From NCBI RefSeq assembly GCF_014199265.1, contig NZ_JACIJG010000001.1:372001-436000 (forward strand): a DNA stretch of 64,000 bases, given 5' to 3'. Of this stretch, positions 48,196 to 57,639 are shown piece after piece. This stretch comes from Brucella daejeonensis (GTDB lineage Bacteria > Pseudomonadota > Alphaproteobacteria > Rhizobiales > Rhizobiaceae). Every line of letters starts with the position of its first letter. Positions within the stretch are counted from its first letter, which is position 1. The notes below the pieces were generated by a model. That model saw only the letters and a program-made list of their open reading frames with translations. It searched no databases and was not told where the DNA came from. The position numbers and the translations under genes are program-made.

Positions 48196-49491
48196 ATGCT
48201 CATAACAGGAAGAAACAAGCAAACGGCATTGGCGGCCCTGCCTGTGCTTTTCGCGATGGCCGGAACGGCAATGGCGCAGGACGCGTCCACGCCTGCGCTT
48301 GATACGGGCGATACGGCCTGGATGCTGACTTCAACCGCGCTCGTGTTGATGATGACCATACCGGGGCTGGCGCTGTTTTACGGCGGCATGGTGCGCAAGA
48401 AAAACGTGCTGTCGGTCGTGATGCAGAGCTTTGCCATTACCTGCCTCATGTCCATTCTCTGGATGGTTGCAGGTTACTCACTCGCCTTCACCGATGGCGG
48501 TTCGCTCAACTCCTACATTGGCGGTCTTTCCAAGGCATTCTTTTCCGGCGTGACCATGGAGTCGCTGAGCGGAACCACCCCGGAATATGTGTTCATCACT
48601 TTCCAGATGACCTTCGCCATCATCACGCCCGCGTTGATTGCCGGTTCCTTTGCCGAACGCCTGAAGTTTTCTTCCATGCTGGTCTTTCTGACCCTGTGGC
48701 TGTTCATCGTCTATATTCCGGTCGCGCACTGGGTCTGGGGCGGTGGCTTCATGGCATCTGACGGTGTGCTCGATTTCGCCGGCGGTACGGTCGTTCATAT
48801 CAATGCCGGTGTTGCCGGTCTTGTCGCAGCACTCATCATCGGCAAGCGCGACGGATATGGCCACACCAACATGGCGCCGCACAATCTCGTCCTGTCGGTT
48901 ATCGGCGCTGCTCTCTTGTGGGTGGGCTGGTTCGGTTTCAATGCCGGTTCCGCCGTCGGAGCCAATGCGCTTGCGGGCGTCGCGATGCTCAATACGCAGG
49001 TCGCGACCGCAGGCGCCGCCCTGGCCTGGATGTTCGTGGAATGGGCGATTGCAGGCAGGCCGAGCGTTCTCGGCATCATTTCGGGTGCTGTTGCCGGCCT
49101 TGTCGCCGTCACGCCCGCTGCCGGTTTCGTCAATCCGATGGGTGCGCTCATTATCGGCATTGTCGCCGGTGCGATCTGCTACCTTGCGGCGGTGAAGATC
49201 AAACATGCGCTCGGTTATGACGATTCGCTCGACGCCTTCGGCGTACACGGCGTGGGCGGGTTTGTCGGTGCGGTGCTGACCGGGCTCTTTGCCGATGCCA
49301 CGATCAATTCGGCGGGCGAGGGCGCGACCATGGGCAAGCAGTTCCTGGGTGCGGCCATCACTGTCATCTACACGGCTGTCGCGACTGCGATCATTCTCTA
49401 TGCGGTCAAGGCCATTATGGGGTTGCGTCCCAGCAAGCAGGCCGAAATCGAGGGCCTCGATATCGCTTTGCACGGCGAGTCCGTTCAGTAG
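48196..49491 (+). CDS. amtB: Ammonium transporter
   Basis: Trimeric Amt channel of the inner membrane, 431 residues, with a signal-like first helix ending near AMAQ and eleven further helices. Conserved motifs are MTIPGLALFYGGMVRKKN near 54-71, PVAHWVWGGG near 175 (pore His region), and FGVHGVGGFVGAVLTGLF near 350 (second pore His). The C-terminal tail, which binds GlnK, is present. glnK itself is not next to it, because the 245-base upstream gap is too short. Confidence 0.95.
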   Translation: MLITGRNKQTALAALPVLFAMAGTAMAQDASTPALDTGDTAWMLTSTALVLMMTIPGLALFYGGMVRKKNVLSVVMQSFAITCLMSILWMVAGYSLAFTDGGSLNSYIGGLSKAFFSGVTMESLSGTTPEYVFITFQMTFAIITPALIAGSFAERLKFSSMLVFLTLWLFIVYIPVAHWVWGGGFMASDGVLDFAGGTVVHINAGVAGLVAALIIGKRDGYGHTNMAPHNLVLSVIGAALLWVGWFGFNAGSAVGANALAGVAMLNTQVATAGAALAWMFVEWAIAGRPSVLGIISGAVAGLVAVTPAAGFVNPMGALIIGIVAGAICYLAAVKIKHALGYDDSLDAFGVHGVGGFVGAVLTGLFADATINSAGEGATMGKQFLGAAITVIYTAVATAIILYAVKAIMGLRPSKQAEIEGLDIALHGESVQ

Positions 49492-49510
49492 AACGGAGTT
49501 GTCCAAGAAG

Positions 49511-49538
49511 AAAAAGGCGCGGGAAACCGCGCCTTTTT
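49511..49538 (+). terminator. Terminator after amtB
   Basis: AAAAAGGCGCGG pairs perfectly with CCGCGCCTTTTT around a GAAA loop. Confidence 0.9.
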
Positions 49539-49577
49539 CATTTCTCAGGCGGGATCCGCCGTCGGCGGCCTGCATGG

Positions 49578-49593
49578 TTAATGGGGAATTAAC
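49578..49593 (+). promoter_or_regulatory. CtrA-type binding site upstream of ftsK
   Basis: TTAATGGGGAATTAAC matches the CtrA full-site consensus TTAA-N7-TTAAC exactly and lies 88 bases before ftsK. In alphaproteobacteria CtrA commonly controls division and DNA-translocase genes. Confidence 0.6.
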
Positions 49594-49680
49594 CATCCGG
49601 CGATTAGGATCGGGCCGATTCAGTGTGCCCGGAGCATTTCCGTTCCAGTGCGCGTATAAATTCGGTTCGGGACAGGCTAT

Positions 49681-52245
49681 ATGCGGCAAGGATATTCGCC
49701 ATCATACCCGCTGCGTGACGAGCGGATTACGGAAGACAGGCTGAAACTGGCCAATCTTTTCCGCCGGCAGTTCTATATTCTGTTCGGGTTGGCGCTCCTG
49801 GCGCTTACCGGCATGGCGGTCGGTGCGCTGGCTACCTGGAATGTCGCCGATCCGAGTTTCAGCCACGCAACCGACAATCCGGTGACCAATGCCCTTGGCT
49901 ATCCGGGCGCCGTATTCTCCGATATTGCCATGCAGTTCTTCGGACTGGCGAGCGTCCCCGCCCTTTTGCCGCTCGCCGTCTGGTCGCTCCTTTTGATGAC
50001 GCGTGGCGGCATAGGTCGCGTGGCGAAGCGCGGTTTCGCCTGGCTTGGCGCGGCATTGCTGTTTGCGGCGATAGCGAGCTGTTTCGCGGTTCCCCAAAGC
50101 TGGCCGATGCCAATCGGTCTCGGTGGCGTATTCGGCGACATGCTCCTCAGATTTCCGGGTCTTTTCATCGGCAGCTTTCCGCAGGGCGCCATCGCTTCGG
50201 GCATCGCGCTCGTGCTCCTGTTTCCCGCTCTCTGGCTCTGCCTTTTTGCCAGCGGCATCGTGGGGCGTGGGGCGGGCATCGTCAATGCCGCGCCGCGTTC
50301 GGCGCGTGGCAATGCGGCGGAAGACGATTTCGCCGCCAATGACGAAGATGACGAAGCTTCTGCCGGTGGCGGTTTCCAGTTTGTCGGCGCGCTGACGCAT
50401 CTGGCCCTGACCACGAGCGCGAATTTCAAGCGCCTGACGGGTATTGGACGCCGCCGCGCCCGCGAGGATGATATGCGCGTTGTGCGCCGCAGCGCGGAAG
50501 CGCGCAATGCATCGCGCCGTGAACCCGGTTTCGGAGCGCCTGCCGCTGCCGATGACGAACCGCCTTTCGACATTGACGATATGGATGACGGCGCGCCGCT
50601 CGCCGGTCAGGAATGGCACGATGCGCCGCCGCCCCGCAGCCGCAAGGCTCGCGTGGAACAGGCCGCGCCGTCGCCGAAGCCCGGCCCGCGCGCCCAGCGC
50701 GAGGCACAGCCTTCCTTCCTCAAGGATAGCGGTGTCTTCGAAATGCCGTCGCTGCATTTCCTTGCCGAGCCGAAGCTGGTCCAGCGCGATCCCGCGCTTT
50801 CCAAGGATGCGCTCGAACAGAATGCGCGCCTGCTCGAAGGCGTGCTGGAAGATTTCGGCGTGCGCGGGGAAATCATCAATGTGAAGCCCGGTCCCGTCGT
50901 GACGCTTTATGAACTGGAGCCTGCGCCGGGTATCAAGTCTTCCCGTGTCATCGGCCTTGCTGACGACATCGCCCGTTCGATGAGCGCGATTGCGGCGCGC
51001 GTGGCAGTCATTCCGGGACGCAACGCCATCGGCATTGAATTGCCGAACCCGAAGCGTGAAATGGTCTACCTGCGCGAAATGCTGGCAAGCCGCGATTTCG
51101 AGCAATCCAAGGCGAAACTGGCGCTTGCGCTCGGCAAGACCATCAATGGTGAACCGGTGATCGCCGACATTGCCAAGATGCCGCATGTGCTTGTGGCCGG
51201 CACCACCGGCTCGGGCAAGTCGGTGGCGATCAACACGATGATCCTGTCGCTTCTCTATCGCATGACGCCGCAGGAATGCCGCCTGATCATGATCGATCCG
51301 AAGATGCTGGAACTTTCCGTCTATGACGGCATTCCGCATCTCCTGACCCCGGTCGTGACCGATCCGAAAAAGGCCGTCGTCGCGCTCAAATGGACCGTGC
51401 GCGAGATGGAGGACCGCTATCGCAAGATGTCGAAGGTGGGCGTGCGCAACATCGACGGTTTCAACCAGCGTGTCGGCGTCGCACAGAAGAAGGGCGAGCC
51501 GATTGCCCGGACAGTGCAGACCGGTTTCGACCGCAATACCGGCGAGGCGATCTACGAGACGGAAGAGCTCAACCTCGAACCGATGCCCTATATCGTCGTC
51601 ATCATAGACGAGATGGCCGACCTGATGATGGTCGCCGGCAAGGATATCGAGGGTGCTGTCCAGCGTCTGGCGCAGATGGCGCGTGCCGCCGGTATCCATG
51701 TCATCATGGCGACGCAGCGTCCGTCGGTCGATGTCATTACCGGCACGATCAAGGCCAACTTCCCGACCCGTATTTCCTTCCAGGTCACGTCGAAGATCGA
51801 CAGCCGCACCATTCTGGGCGAACAGGGTGCGGAACAGTTGCTCGGCCAGGGCGACATGCTGTTCATGGCAGGTGGCGGGCGCATCCAGCGTGTGCACGGC
51901 CCATTCGTCGGCGACGACGAGGTGGAGCGCATCGTGCAGCATCTGAAACTTCAGGGGGTGCCGGAATATCTCGATGCCATCACCGAGGATGAGGACGACG
52001 ACGAGGGCGGCAGCGGCCCGGCTGGAACCTCCAATATGGAAGATTCCGACGACCCCTACGATCAGGCCGTCGCCGTTGTCCTGCGCGATAAAAAGGCATC
52101 GACATCCTATATCCAGCGCCGTCTCGGCATCGGCTATAACCGTGCCGCCTCGATCATCGAGCGCATGGAAGAGGAGGGTATCGTCGGCCCCGCCAATCAT
52201 GCCGGAAAGCGCGAAATACTGGTGCCGACAGAAGACGAATATTGA
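49681..52245 (+). CDS. ftsK: DNA translocase FtsK
   Basis: Septal DNA pump that clears chromosomes and activates XerCD recombination. The 854 residues begin with four membrane helices (about 24-200). A charged, proline/arginine-rich linker (200-350) follows. The RecA-like motor has Walker [13 protein letters not shown] near 505 and Walker [13 protein letters not shown] near 640. The C-terminal gamma winged helix ([22 protein letters not shown] near 800) reads KOPS-like sites. A CtrA-type box lies upstream. Partner xerC is at 32911-33858. Confidence 0.95.
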   Translation: MRQGYSPSYPLRDERITEDRLKLANLFRRQFYILFGLALLALTGMAVGALATWNVADPSFSHATDNPVTNALGYPGAVFSDIAMQFFGLASVPALLPLAVWSLLLMTRGGIGRVAKRGFAWLGAALLFAAIASCFAVPQSWPMPIGLGGVFGDMLLRFPGLFIGSFPQGAIASGIALVLLFPALWLCLFASGIVGRGAGIVNAAPRSARGNAAEDDFAANDEDDEASAGGGFQFVGALTHLALTTSANFKRLTGIGRRRAREDDMRVVRRSAEARNASRREPGFGAPAAADDEPPFDIDDMDDGAPLAGQEWHDAPPPRSRKARVEQAAPSPKPGPRAQREAQPSFLKDSGVFEMPSLHFLAEPKLVQRDPALSKDALEQNARLLEGVLEDFGVRGEIINVKPGPVVTLYELEPAPGIKSSRVIGLADDIARSMSAIAARVAVIPGRNAIGIELPNPKREMVYLREMLASRDFEQSKAKLALALGKTINGEPVIADIAKMPHVLVAGTTGSGKSVAINTMILSLLYRMTPQECRLIMIDPKMLELSVYDGIPHLLTPVVTDPKKAVVALKWTVREMEDRYRKMSKVGVRNIDGFNQRVGVAQKKGEPIARTVQTGFDRNTGEAIYETEELNLEPMPYIVVIIDEMADLMMVAGKDIEGAVQRLAQMARAAGIHVIMATQRPSVDVITGTIKANFPTRISFQVTSKIDSRTILGEQGAEQLLGQGDMLFMAGGGRIQRVHGPFVGDDEVERIVQHLKLQGVPEYLDAITEDEDDDEGGSGPAGTSNMEDSDDPYDQAVAVVLRDKKASTSYIQRRLGIGYNRAASIIERMEEEGIVGPANHAGKREILVPTEDEY

Positions 52246-52310
52246 ATGGCCATACTCGCGCCAAACTGGCGGACTAATTGAATAGCATGATCAAAAGAGA
52301 AAGTTTGTCG

Positions 52311-52979
52311 ATGATACTCTTCCGTTTGTCCGCGTTTGCAAAAGCTGGCCGTCTCGCCGCCGTGCTGGGCATAAGCGCATTGGCGGGAGCTTTGGGCATG
52401 GCGCTACCGGTCCTGACGCCCGCCGTGGCGCAGGCGCAAGGGGCCGGCGCCGCGGCGCAGCAGATCGCGGATCATTTCTCGTCCGTTCGCACCATGACGG
52501 GTGAATTCGTGCAGTTCGGCCCCAAGGGCGAACAGACGGGCGGCACGTTCTATATCGAGCGTCCGGGCAAGATTCGCTTCAACTACAACAATTCGCCGAT
52601 CCGCGTGATCTCGGATGGCGAATCGGTGGTCATCAACAATCGCAAGCTCGATACGTGGGATCTTTATCCGCTTTCGAAGACGCCGCTGAAGCTGCTTCTC
52701 GCGGACCGGATCGACCTTGGCGGCGGACGTCTCCAGAATGTGAAGCAGGAGCCGGATATGACCACGCTCGTGCTGGGTGACAAATCGGTCTTCGGCGATT
52801 CCAGAATCACGATGATGTTCGATCCCAAATCCTACGAGCTGAAGCAGTGGACGATCACCGACGCACAGAAGCTCGACACGACGGTGATGATCTTCAACGT
52901 GCGCAGCGGCGTGCGTTTTACGGACGATATGTTCAAGATCGATTACCAGCGCATCGCCATGAAGCGCAAAGGTCGGTAG
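52311..52979 (+). CDS. lolA: Outer-membrane lipoprotein carrier LolA family protein
   Basis: Periplasmic chaperone that carries lipoproteins from the inner to the outer membrane. The 222 residues have a signal peptide with a long hydrophobic core, cleaved at AQAQ near 44. The LolA fold is evident in VRTMTGEFVQFGPKGEQTGGTF, the RPGKIRFNY strand and the acceptor-region LDTWDLYPLSKTPLKLLL. The ATG at 52311 is preferred because AGAGAAAG lies upstream. ATG 52287 and TTG 52278 have no ribosome site. Its cargo would include Omp19. Confidence 0.88.
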   Translation: MILFRLSAFAKAGRLAAVLGISALAGALGMALPVLTPAVAQAQGAGAAAQQIADHFSSVRTMTGEFVQFGPKGEQTGGTFYIERPGKIRFNYNNSPIRVISDGESVVINNRKLDTWDLYPLSKTPLKLLLADRIDLGGGRLQNVKQEPDMTTLVLGDKSVFGDSRITMMFDPKSYELKQWTITDAQKLDTTVMIFNVRSGVRFTDDMFKIDYQRIAMKRKGR

Positions 52980-53068
52980 TTGTCATCATTGTAATGTGCG
53001 GCGTGTTTGCATTTGCCGGATAAATGATTAGGTTCGCGGCGTCCTGTCAAAAGTCGCGAGTCCTTCCC

Positions 53069-53875
53069 ATGGCCTTTTCTGTTGCTACCTGGAACATCAA
53101 TTCCGTTCGGTTGCGTATGCCGCTGGTCGAGCAGTTTCTGCGCGACTATCAACCGGATGTTCTGTGCCTCCAGGAAACGAAATGCCCCGACAACCTGTTC
53201 CCGTTCAAGGGCTTTCGCGCGCTCGGTTATGAGCATATCGCGATCAGCGGCCAGAAGGGCTATCATGGCGTGGCGACTGTTTCGAAGCGCCCGCTGGACG
53301 GCGTGGAGAAGATCGGATTTTGCGAGATGGGCGATTGCCGGCACCTGAGCGCGGTGGTCGAGGCGGGCGCCAAAAAGCTCCGCATCCATAATTTCTATGT
53401 TCCGGCGGGGGGCGACGAGCCGGACCCGCAGATCAATCCGAAGTTCGCGCACAAGCTGGCTTTTCTGGACGAAATGCGCGCCATTGTCGCCGACCGGCAA
53501 GACGGACATTCATCGGTTCTCGTTGGCGATCTCAATATCGCCCCGCTCGAAAACGATGTCTGGTCGCACAAGCAATTGCTCAAGATCGTCAGCCACACGC
53601 CGGTTGAGACCGAAACGCTGGAGGACTTGCGCATCAAGGGCGGCTGGAGCGATCTGATGCGCCAGATCATCCCCGCCGAGCAGAAGATTTATACCTGGTG
53701 GAGCTATCGCGCCAAGGATTGGGCCGAATCGGATCGTGGTCGCAGGCTCGACCACATCTGGGGTTCTGCCGATCTGGAAGGCCATATGCAGGGCTTGCAG
53801 ATCCTGCGCGACGCACGCGGCTGGGATCGTCCGTCCGACCATGTGCCGGTCATCGCCACATTCAATCTGAACTGA
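53069..53875 (+). CDS. xthA: Exodeoxyribonuclease III
   Basis: Apurinic/apyrimidinic endonuclease and 3' exonuclease of base-excision repair, 268 residues. Catalytic motifs are ATWNINSVRLR near the start, LCLQETK (metal Glu) near 31, LVGDLNIAP near 151, and the closing DHVPVIATFNL with catalytic His. The ATG at 53069 begins the fold. An earlier in-frame ATG at 53024 adds an implausible extension. Confidence 0.95.
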   Translation: MAFSVATWNINSVRLRMPLVEQFLRDYQPDVLCLQETKCPDNLFPFKGFRALGYEHIAISGQKGYHGVATVSKRPLDGVEKIGFCEMGDCRHLSAVVEAGAKKLRIHNFYVPAGGDEPDPQINPKFAHKLAFLDEMRAIVADRQDGHSSVLVGDLNIAPLENDVWSHKQLLKIVSHTPVETETLEDLRIKGGWSDLMRQIIPAEQKIYTWWSYRAKDWAESDRGRRLDHIWGSADLEGHMQGLQILRDARGWDRPSDHVPVIATFNLN

Positions 53876-53893
53876 ATGGGATTTTCCTGCGAA

Positions 53894-54355
53894 TCAGTCG
53901 TCGCTGACGAGGCGCGGCGCGACTTTTTCTATATCGCCGATAAGCTGAAGCAGGCTTTTGCTGATATGCGTGTGCAGCGCGGCTGCCGCATCCGGATATT
54001 CTTCTAGAATGCGCCGGAAGATGCTGCGGCTGATGCGGATAACTTCCGTTTCCTCTTCAGCGAGAGCGCCTGTCAGGCGCGAAGCCTGGGCGATCAGCGC
54101 CATTTCGCCGATCATTGCGCCAGGACCTACGGAGCGGATCGTGACCCGCCCTTCTTCGCTATCGTGAAACAGCGTGATATTGCCGGAGACTATGACGTAA
54201 CCGCAATCCGCACTCTGTCCCTCGCGGAAAAGCTCACGCCCCGCCCTGAGGACGAGACGTTCTGCACCGAAGGCGAGCAGGCGCAATTGTTCGGGCGTAA
54301 AAGACCCGAACAGACCTACGGAACCCAGAATGCGTATATCGTCGTCAAGCGCCAT
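53894..54355 (-). CDS. Cyclic-nucleotide-binding domain protein
   Basis: A 153-residue protein that is almost entirely one cyclic-nucleotide-binding domain (about 10-130). The phosphate-binding cassette is recognisable as IGEMALIAQASRLTGAL, retaining the Glu and Arg that contact cAMP or cGMP. There is no DNA-binding helix-turn-helix, so it is not a Crp-type activator. It resembles a regulatory-subunit module. It follows the OmpR-type regulator after 34 bases on the same strand, which implies a joint role in signalling. I recall the same pairing in Brucella. Confidence 0.85.
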   Translation of the reverse strand: MALDDDIRILGSVGLFGSFTPEQLRLLAFGAERLVLRAGRELFREGQSADCGYVIVSGNITLFHDSEEGRVTIRSVGPGAMIGEMALIAQASRLTGALAEEETEVIRISRSIFRRILEEYPDAAAALHTHISKSLLQLIGDIEKVAPRLVSDD

Positions 54356-54389
54356 GGATCGTCAATACACCTGCACCGGGCGCTGTCCA

Positions 54390-55073
54390 TCATGGGACAA
54401 GCTTGTATCCCCCGCTTTCTGTAACCAGAAGCGCCGCATTGGACGGGTCCTTTTCGATTTTCTGACGCAGACGGTAAACATGGGTTTCCAGCGTATGCGT
54501 GGTGACGCCTGAATTGTAGCCCCACACTTCTTCAAGCAGGACGTCGCGTCCGATGACCTTGTCGCCGGCGCGATAGAGATATTTGATGATTGCCGCTTCT
54601 TTCTCGGTCAGGCGAATCTTGCTGCCTTTTTCATCGATAAGCAGCTTCTGGCCCGGCTTGAAAGTATAGGGACCGACGATGAAGGTCGCGTCTTCGCTTT
54701 GTTCGTGCTGGCGCAACTGCGCGCGTACGCGCGCCAGAAGAACCGCGAACTTGAAAGGTTTGGTCACATAGTCGTTGGCGCCCGATTCGAGGCCGAGGAT
54801 CGTGTCCGATTCAGTATCGTGACCGGTGAGCATGATGATCGGGGCCTTGAAACCGCCCTTGCGCAGAAGCTTCACGGCTTCGCGTCCGTCCATGTCCGGC
54901 AGGCCGACATCCATGATGAGCAGGTCCACGACGCCGTTTCGTGCGGTCTGTATGCCCTTGGTGGCATTGTCTTCCTGCAATATCTGGAATTCTTCGCACA
55001 GCTCCAGCTGTTCGACGAGGATGGAACGGAGATCTTCGTCATCGTCCACAATCAGTATCGTACGGCCTGTCAT
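54390..55073 (-). CDS. otpR: OmpR-family response regulator (OtpR/CenR-like)
   Basis: Two-component regulator of 227 residues. The receiver domain has acidic D10-D12, phosphoacceptor D55 (LLIMDVGLPDMDG), T83 and K105 (YVTKPF). The C-terminal winged helix (about 130-225) has the recognition segment TLETHVYRLRQKIE. The sequence is very close to the Brucella OtpR/CenR regulator as I remember it, linked to envelope control and beta-lactam tolerance. No histidine kinase is adjacent. The symbol is given by recollection rather than search. Confidence 0.88.
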   Translation of the reverse strand: MTGRTILIVDDDEDLRSILVEQLELCEEFQILQEDNATKGIQTARNGVVDLLIMDVGLPDMDGREAVKLLRKGGFKAPIIMLTGHDTESDTILGLESGANDYVTKPFKFAVLLARVRAQLRQHEQSEDATFIVGPYTFKPGQKLLIDEKGSKIRLTEKEAAIIKYLYRAGDKVIGRDVLLEEVWGYNSGVTTHTLETHVYRLRQKIEKDPSNAALLVTESGGYKLVP

Positions 55074-55198
55074 GCCTGTCCTCGTTAATCTTTGATTTAA
55101 ATGGCTCTTGGTGTTTTATGGCATTTAATCGGGTTAAGTTGAAGCGGCGAAAGAGATTTCGCTCTCGTCGCCAACATGCATGACACGGAGGCGGGGAC

Positions 55199-55744
55199 TT
55201 GGCCAGATACGAAATTAGCCGGGGTGTGGGCATTATCGACGTACGGGCCAAACCGGGCCATAGGACCCGTGGCTTGCTTGTTGCGGGCAATCTGGTGCTG
55301 GAATGTGCTCTTGGCAAGGGGGGAATCAGCGCTTTCAAGCGCGAAGGCGACGGTGCGACGCCTCTCGCCACCATGCGGCTGCTTTATGGATACCGCCGTG
55401 GGGACAAGCGATCACTGCCGTCGTCGCGCCTGCCATTCCATCGTGTGCGCCGTCTGGACGGGTGGTGCGATGCGCCTTGCGACCCGAACTACAATCGCCC
55501 GGTACGACTGCCCAGCGCGGCGAGCCACGAGGATATGTGGCGGCGCGACGATCTTTACGATATCTGCATCGTCATGGACTGGAATATCGCGCCACGCCGG
55601 CGCGGATGCGGCAGCGCGATCTTCTTTCATCTGGCGCGACCGGGCTATACGCCTACCGAAGGCTGCATAGCATTGAAGCGCGCCGATATGGCGCGCCTCC
55701 TGCCTCATCTGACGGACCGGACGGTAATCCGCGTCCTCAGGTGA
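55199..55744 (+). CDS. L,D-transpeptidase (YkuD-like) family protein
   Basis: A 181-residue protein of the YkuD-related family (COG3786 type). Catalytic residues appear as H144 (IFFHLARPGY) and C156 in TPTEGC. The N-terminal half includes GGISAFKREGDGATPLATM and DPNYNRPVRLP, both typical. No signal peptide is visible, so an envelope role would need another export route. Translation starts at TTG 55199 with a near-perfect GGAGG eight bases upstream, and no ATG fits. It is divergent from otpR. Confidence 0.82.
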   Translation: MARYEISRGVGIIDVRAKPGHRTRGLLVAGNLVLECALGKGGISAFKREGDGATPLATMRLLYGYRRGDKRSLPSSRLPFHRVRRLDGWCDAPCDPNYNRPVRLPSAASHEDMWRRDDLYDICIVMDWNIAPRRRGCGSAIFFHLARPGYTPTEGCIALKRADMARLLPHLTDRTVIRVLR

Positions 55745-55831
55745 TCCGCGGGCAGGGCGGGCACCCGGCTGGCTTCGTTGCGGGCGCATCCTGCCATTTC
55801 AGGTGCCGTTTCCGTCAGAGCGGCAGGTTCC

Positions 55832-55934
55832 AGAGCGTGATCCCAAAAAGTGGGAGCCGGTTTTTGGAAAAAGATCATGCTCAAACAAATAGTCAGACCG
55901 GGATGGTGATCCGACTTAAAATCATCCCGCTCTA
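55832..55934. repeat. Rhizobiales-type intergenic palindromic element
   Basis: AGAGCGTGATC CCAAAAA and TTTTTGG ... GATCATGCTC form nested stems over 55832-55882. A second inverted pair, GGGATGGTGAT and ATCATCCC, follows at about 55900-55928, and the element ends in GCTCTA. The AGAGC/GCTCT ends make the whole a two-hairpin unit of about 100 bases. Its first 19 bases recur at 60135-60153. The final CTA supplies the stop codon of the NCS2 permease on the other strand. Confidence 0.8.
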
Positions 55935-57413
55935 ATGCGCGGCCACTATCCTGACTTCGTTGCCATTGGCATCGTATAGTTTTCCGTTCAGAAAATAGTC
56001 TCCGTCATGCAGTTCGGAAATGTTCTGGTGACGGATGATGCGTTCGGTTCCTTCCGAGAAGACCGACATGCGGTCGCTATTGCCGAAGCTGAATTCGTTG
56101 AACATCAGATTGAGTGCTATTGCCATCAATGCCGCCGAGCTGATGCCGGAATGGAAGATGGTTTCGAACCAGGTCGGAAACTGATGGTAGAACTGCGGCG
56201 CGGCAATCGGGATCATGCCGAAGCCGATCGAGGTCGCGACGATGATCAGGTTGATATTGTTTTCGTAGTCCACCTTCGACAGGGTGCGGATGCCGCTGGC
56301 GGCAACGGTTCCGAATAGCACGATGCCCGCGCCGCCCAGAACGGCCGGAGGAACGCAGGCGATCACGCGTCCCATCACCGGCAGGAGACCGAGCGTGATG
56401 AGTATCAGTCCTCCGGTTGCCACGACATAGCGGCTTTTTATGCCCGTTACCGCGACAAGACCGACATTTTGCGCGAATGCGCTTTGCGTGAAGGAGCCGA
56501 CGACGGGCGACAGGATGCTGGAAAGCATGTCCGCGCGCAGCCCGTTGGCCAGGCGACGGGAATCGACCTTTGTGCCGATGATTTCGCCTACCGCCAGAAT
56601 GTCGGCGGAAGTTTCGACAAGCGTGACCATGATCACGATGAACATCGACAATGTGGCGGCAAGGCTGAAGACCGGCATACCGAAATGAAAAATTTCCGGC
56701 ATTGCCATGATCGAACCTTCGCTTACCCGCGAAAAATCGGTCATGCCGAGCGCCCAGGCGATAGCCGTGCCGATAACCATGGCGAGCAGGATGGAAAGCC
56801 GTGAGATCGTGGCATTCCCCATCTTGCTGAGAATCAGGACGATGATCAGCGTGAGTCCCGCCAGACCGATATTGGCCATGCTGCCGAATTCGGGGCTGCT
56901 GCTGTCGCCGCCCATGGCCCAGCGCGCCGCGACGGGCATCAATGTCAGGCCGATGGTGGTGATGACGATGCCGGTCACGAGCGGCGGAAAAAAGCGCGTG
57001 ATGCGCGAAAATATCGGCGTGATGACAAGGCCGATCGCCGCGGCGGCGATAACTGCGCCAAGGACGACCTGCAGTCCGGCTTCGCCCGACTGGCCTGATG
57101 TGACGATGGCGACCATGGTGGCGACGCCGGAAAAGGAAACACCCTGAACCAGCGGAAGCTGGCAACCGAAAAACGGTATGCCGATGGTTTGCAGGACTGT
57201 GGCGACGCCGCCTGCAAACAGGGAAGCTGTGATCAGAAGGCCGATTTCGGCCGGGCTGAGGCCCGCCGCCTGACCGATGATCAGGGGGACCGCGACAATG
57301 CCGCCATACATGGTCAGCACATGCTGGAAACCATAGGCAAGATTGGCGCCGGCTGTCAGTTTTTCATCTTCGGGACGCAAAACAACGTCCGCCCCGGACT
57401 GGTGCGTATTCAA
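55932..57413 (-). CDS. NCS2 family uracil/xanthine permease
   Basis: Nucleobase:cation symporter of about 493 residues with some fourteen membrane helices. Family motifs include GFQHVLTMYGGIVAVPLIIG near 26-45, FGCQLPLVQGVSFSGVATM near 82-100, and the carrier signature around SFTQSAFAQNVGLVAVTG near 310-327. A start at TTG 57413 with GGGAGG upstream gives the normal N-terminus. ATG 57548 would add 45 unlikely residues. Purine or pyrimidine specificity is unresolved. The stop codon lies in the end of an intergenic repeat. Confidence 0.87.
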   Translation of the reverse strand: MNTHQSGADVVLRPEDEKLTAGANLAYGFQHVLTMYGGIVAVPLIIGQAAGLSPAEIGLLITASLFAGGVATVLQTIGIPFFGCQLPLVQGVSFSGVATMVAIVTSGQSGEAGLQVVLGAVIAAAAIGLVITPIFSRITRFFPPLVTGIVITTIGLTLMPVAARWAMGGDSSSPEFGSMANIGLAGLTLIIVLILSKMGNATISRLSILLAMVIGTAIAWALGMTDFSRVSEGSIMAMPEIFHFGMPVFSLAATLSMFIVIMVTLVETSADILAVGEIIGTKVDSRRLANGLRADMLSSILSPVVGSFTQSAFAQNVGLVAVTGIKSRYVVATGGLILITLGLLPVMGRVIACVPPAVLGGAGIVLFGTVAASGIRTLSKVDYENNINLIIVATSIGFGMIPIAAPQFYHQFPTWFETIFHSGISSAALMAIALNLMFNEFSFGNSDRMSVFSEGTERIIRHQNISELHDGDYFLNGKLYDANGNEVRIVAAH

Positions 57414-57639
57414 TGCTACTCCCTCCCGGCAGGCAATGGGCGGTCGCCCGCCTGCTCTCTCCGTTCTCCCTGCGCGAAATCCGTCCGGCAACGGTGTTCG
57501 ATACCGCCCGACCGACGACAGGATGCGCAATGTCTCCTCCAAAGACATGTCGCAGGAGTATAACCGGAGCCGCCCGGATGACTGTGTGTCTTTTGATTGA
57601 AATTGTTTTCGATGCGAAAGCGCTAATCGGTCCCGCTCT

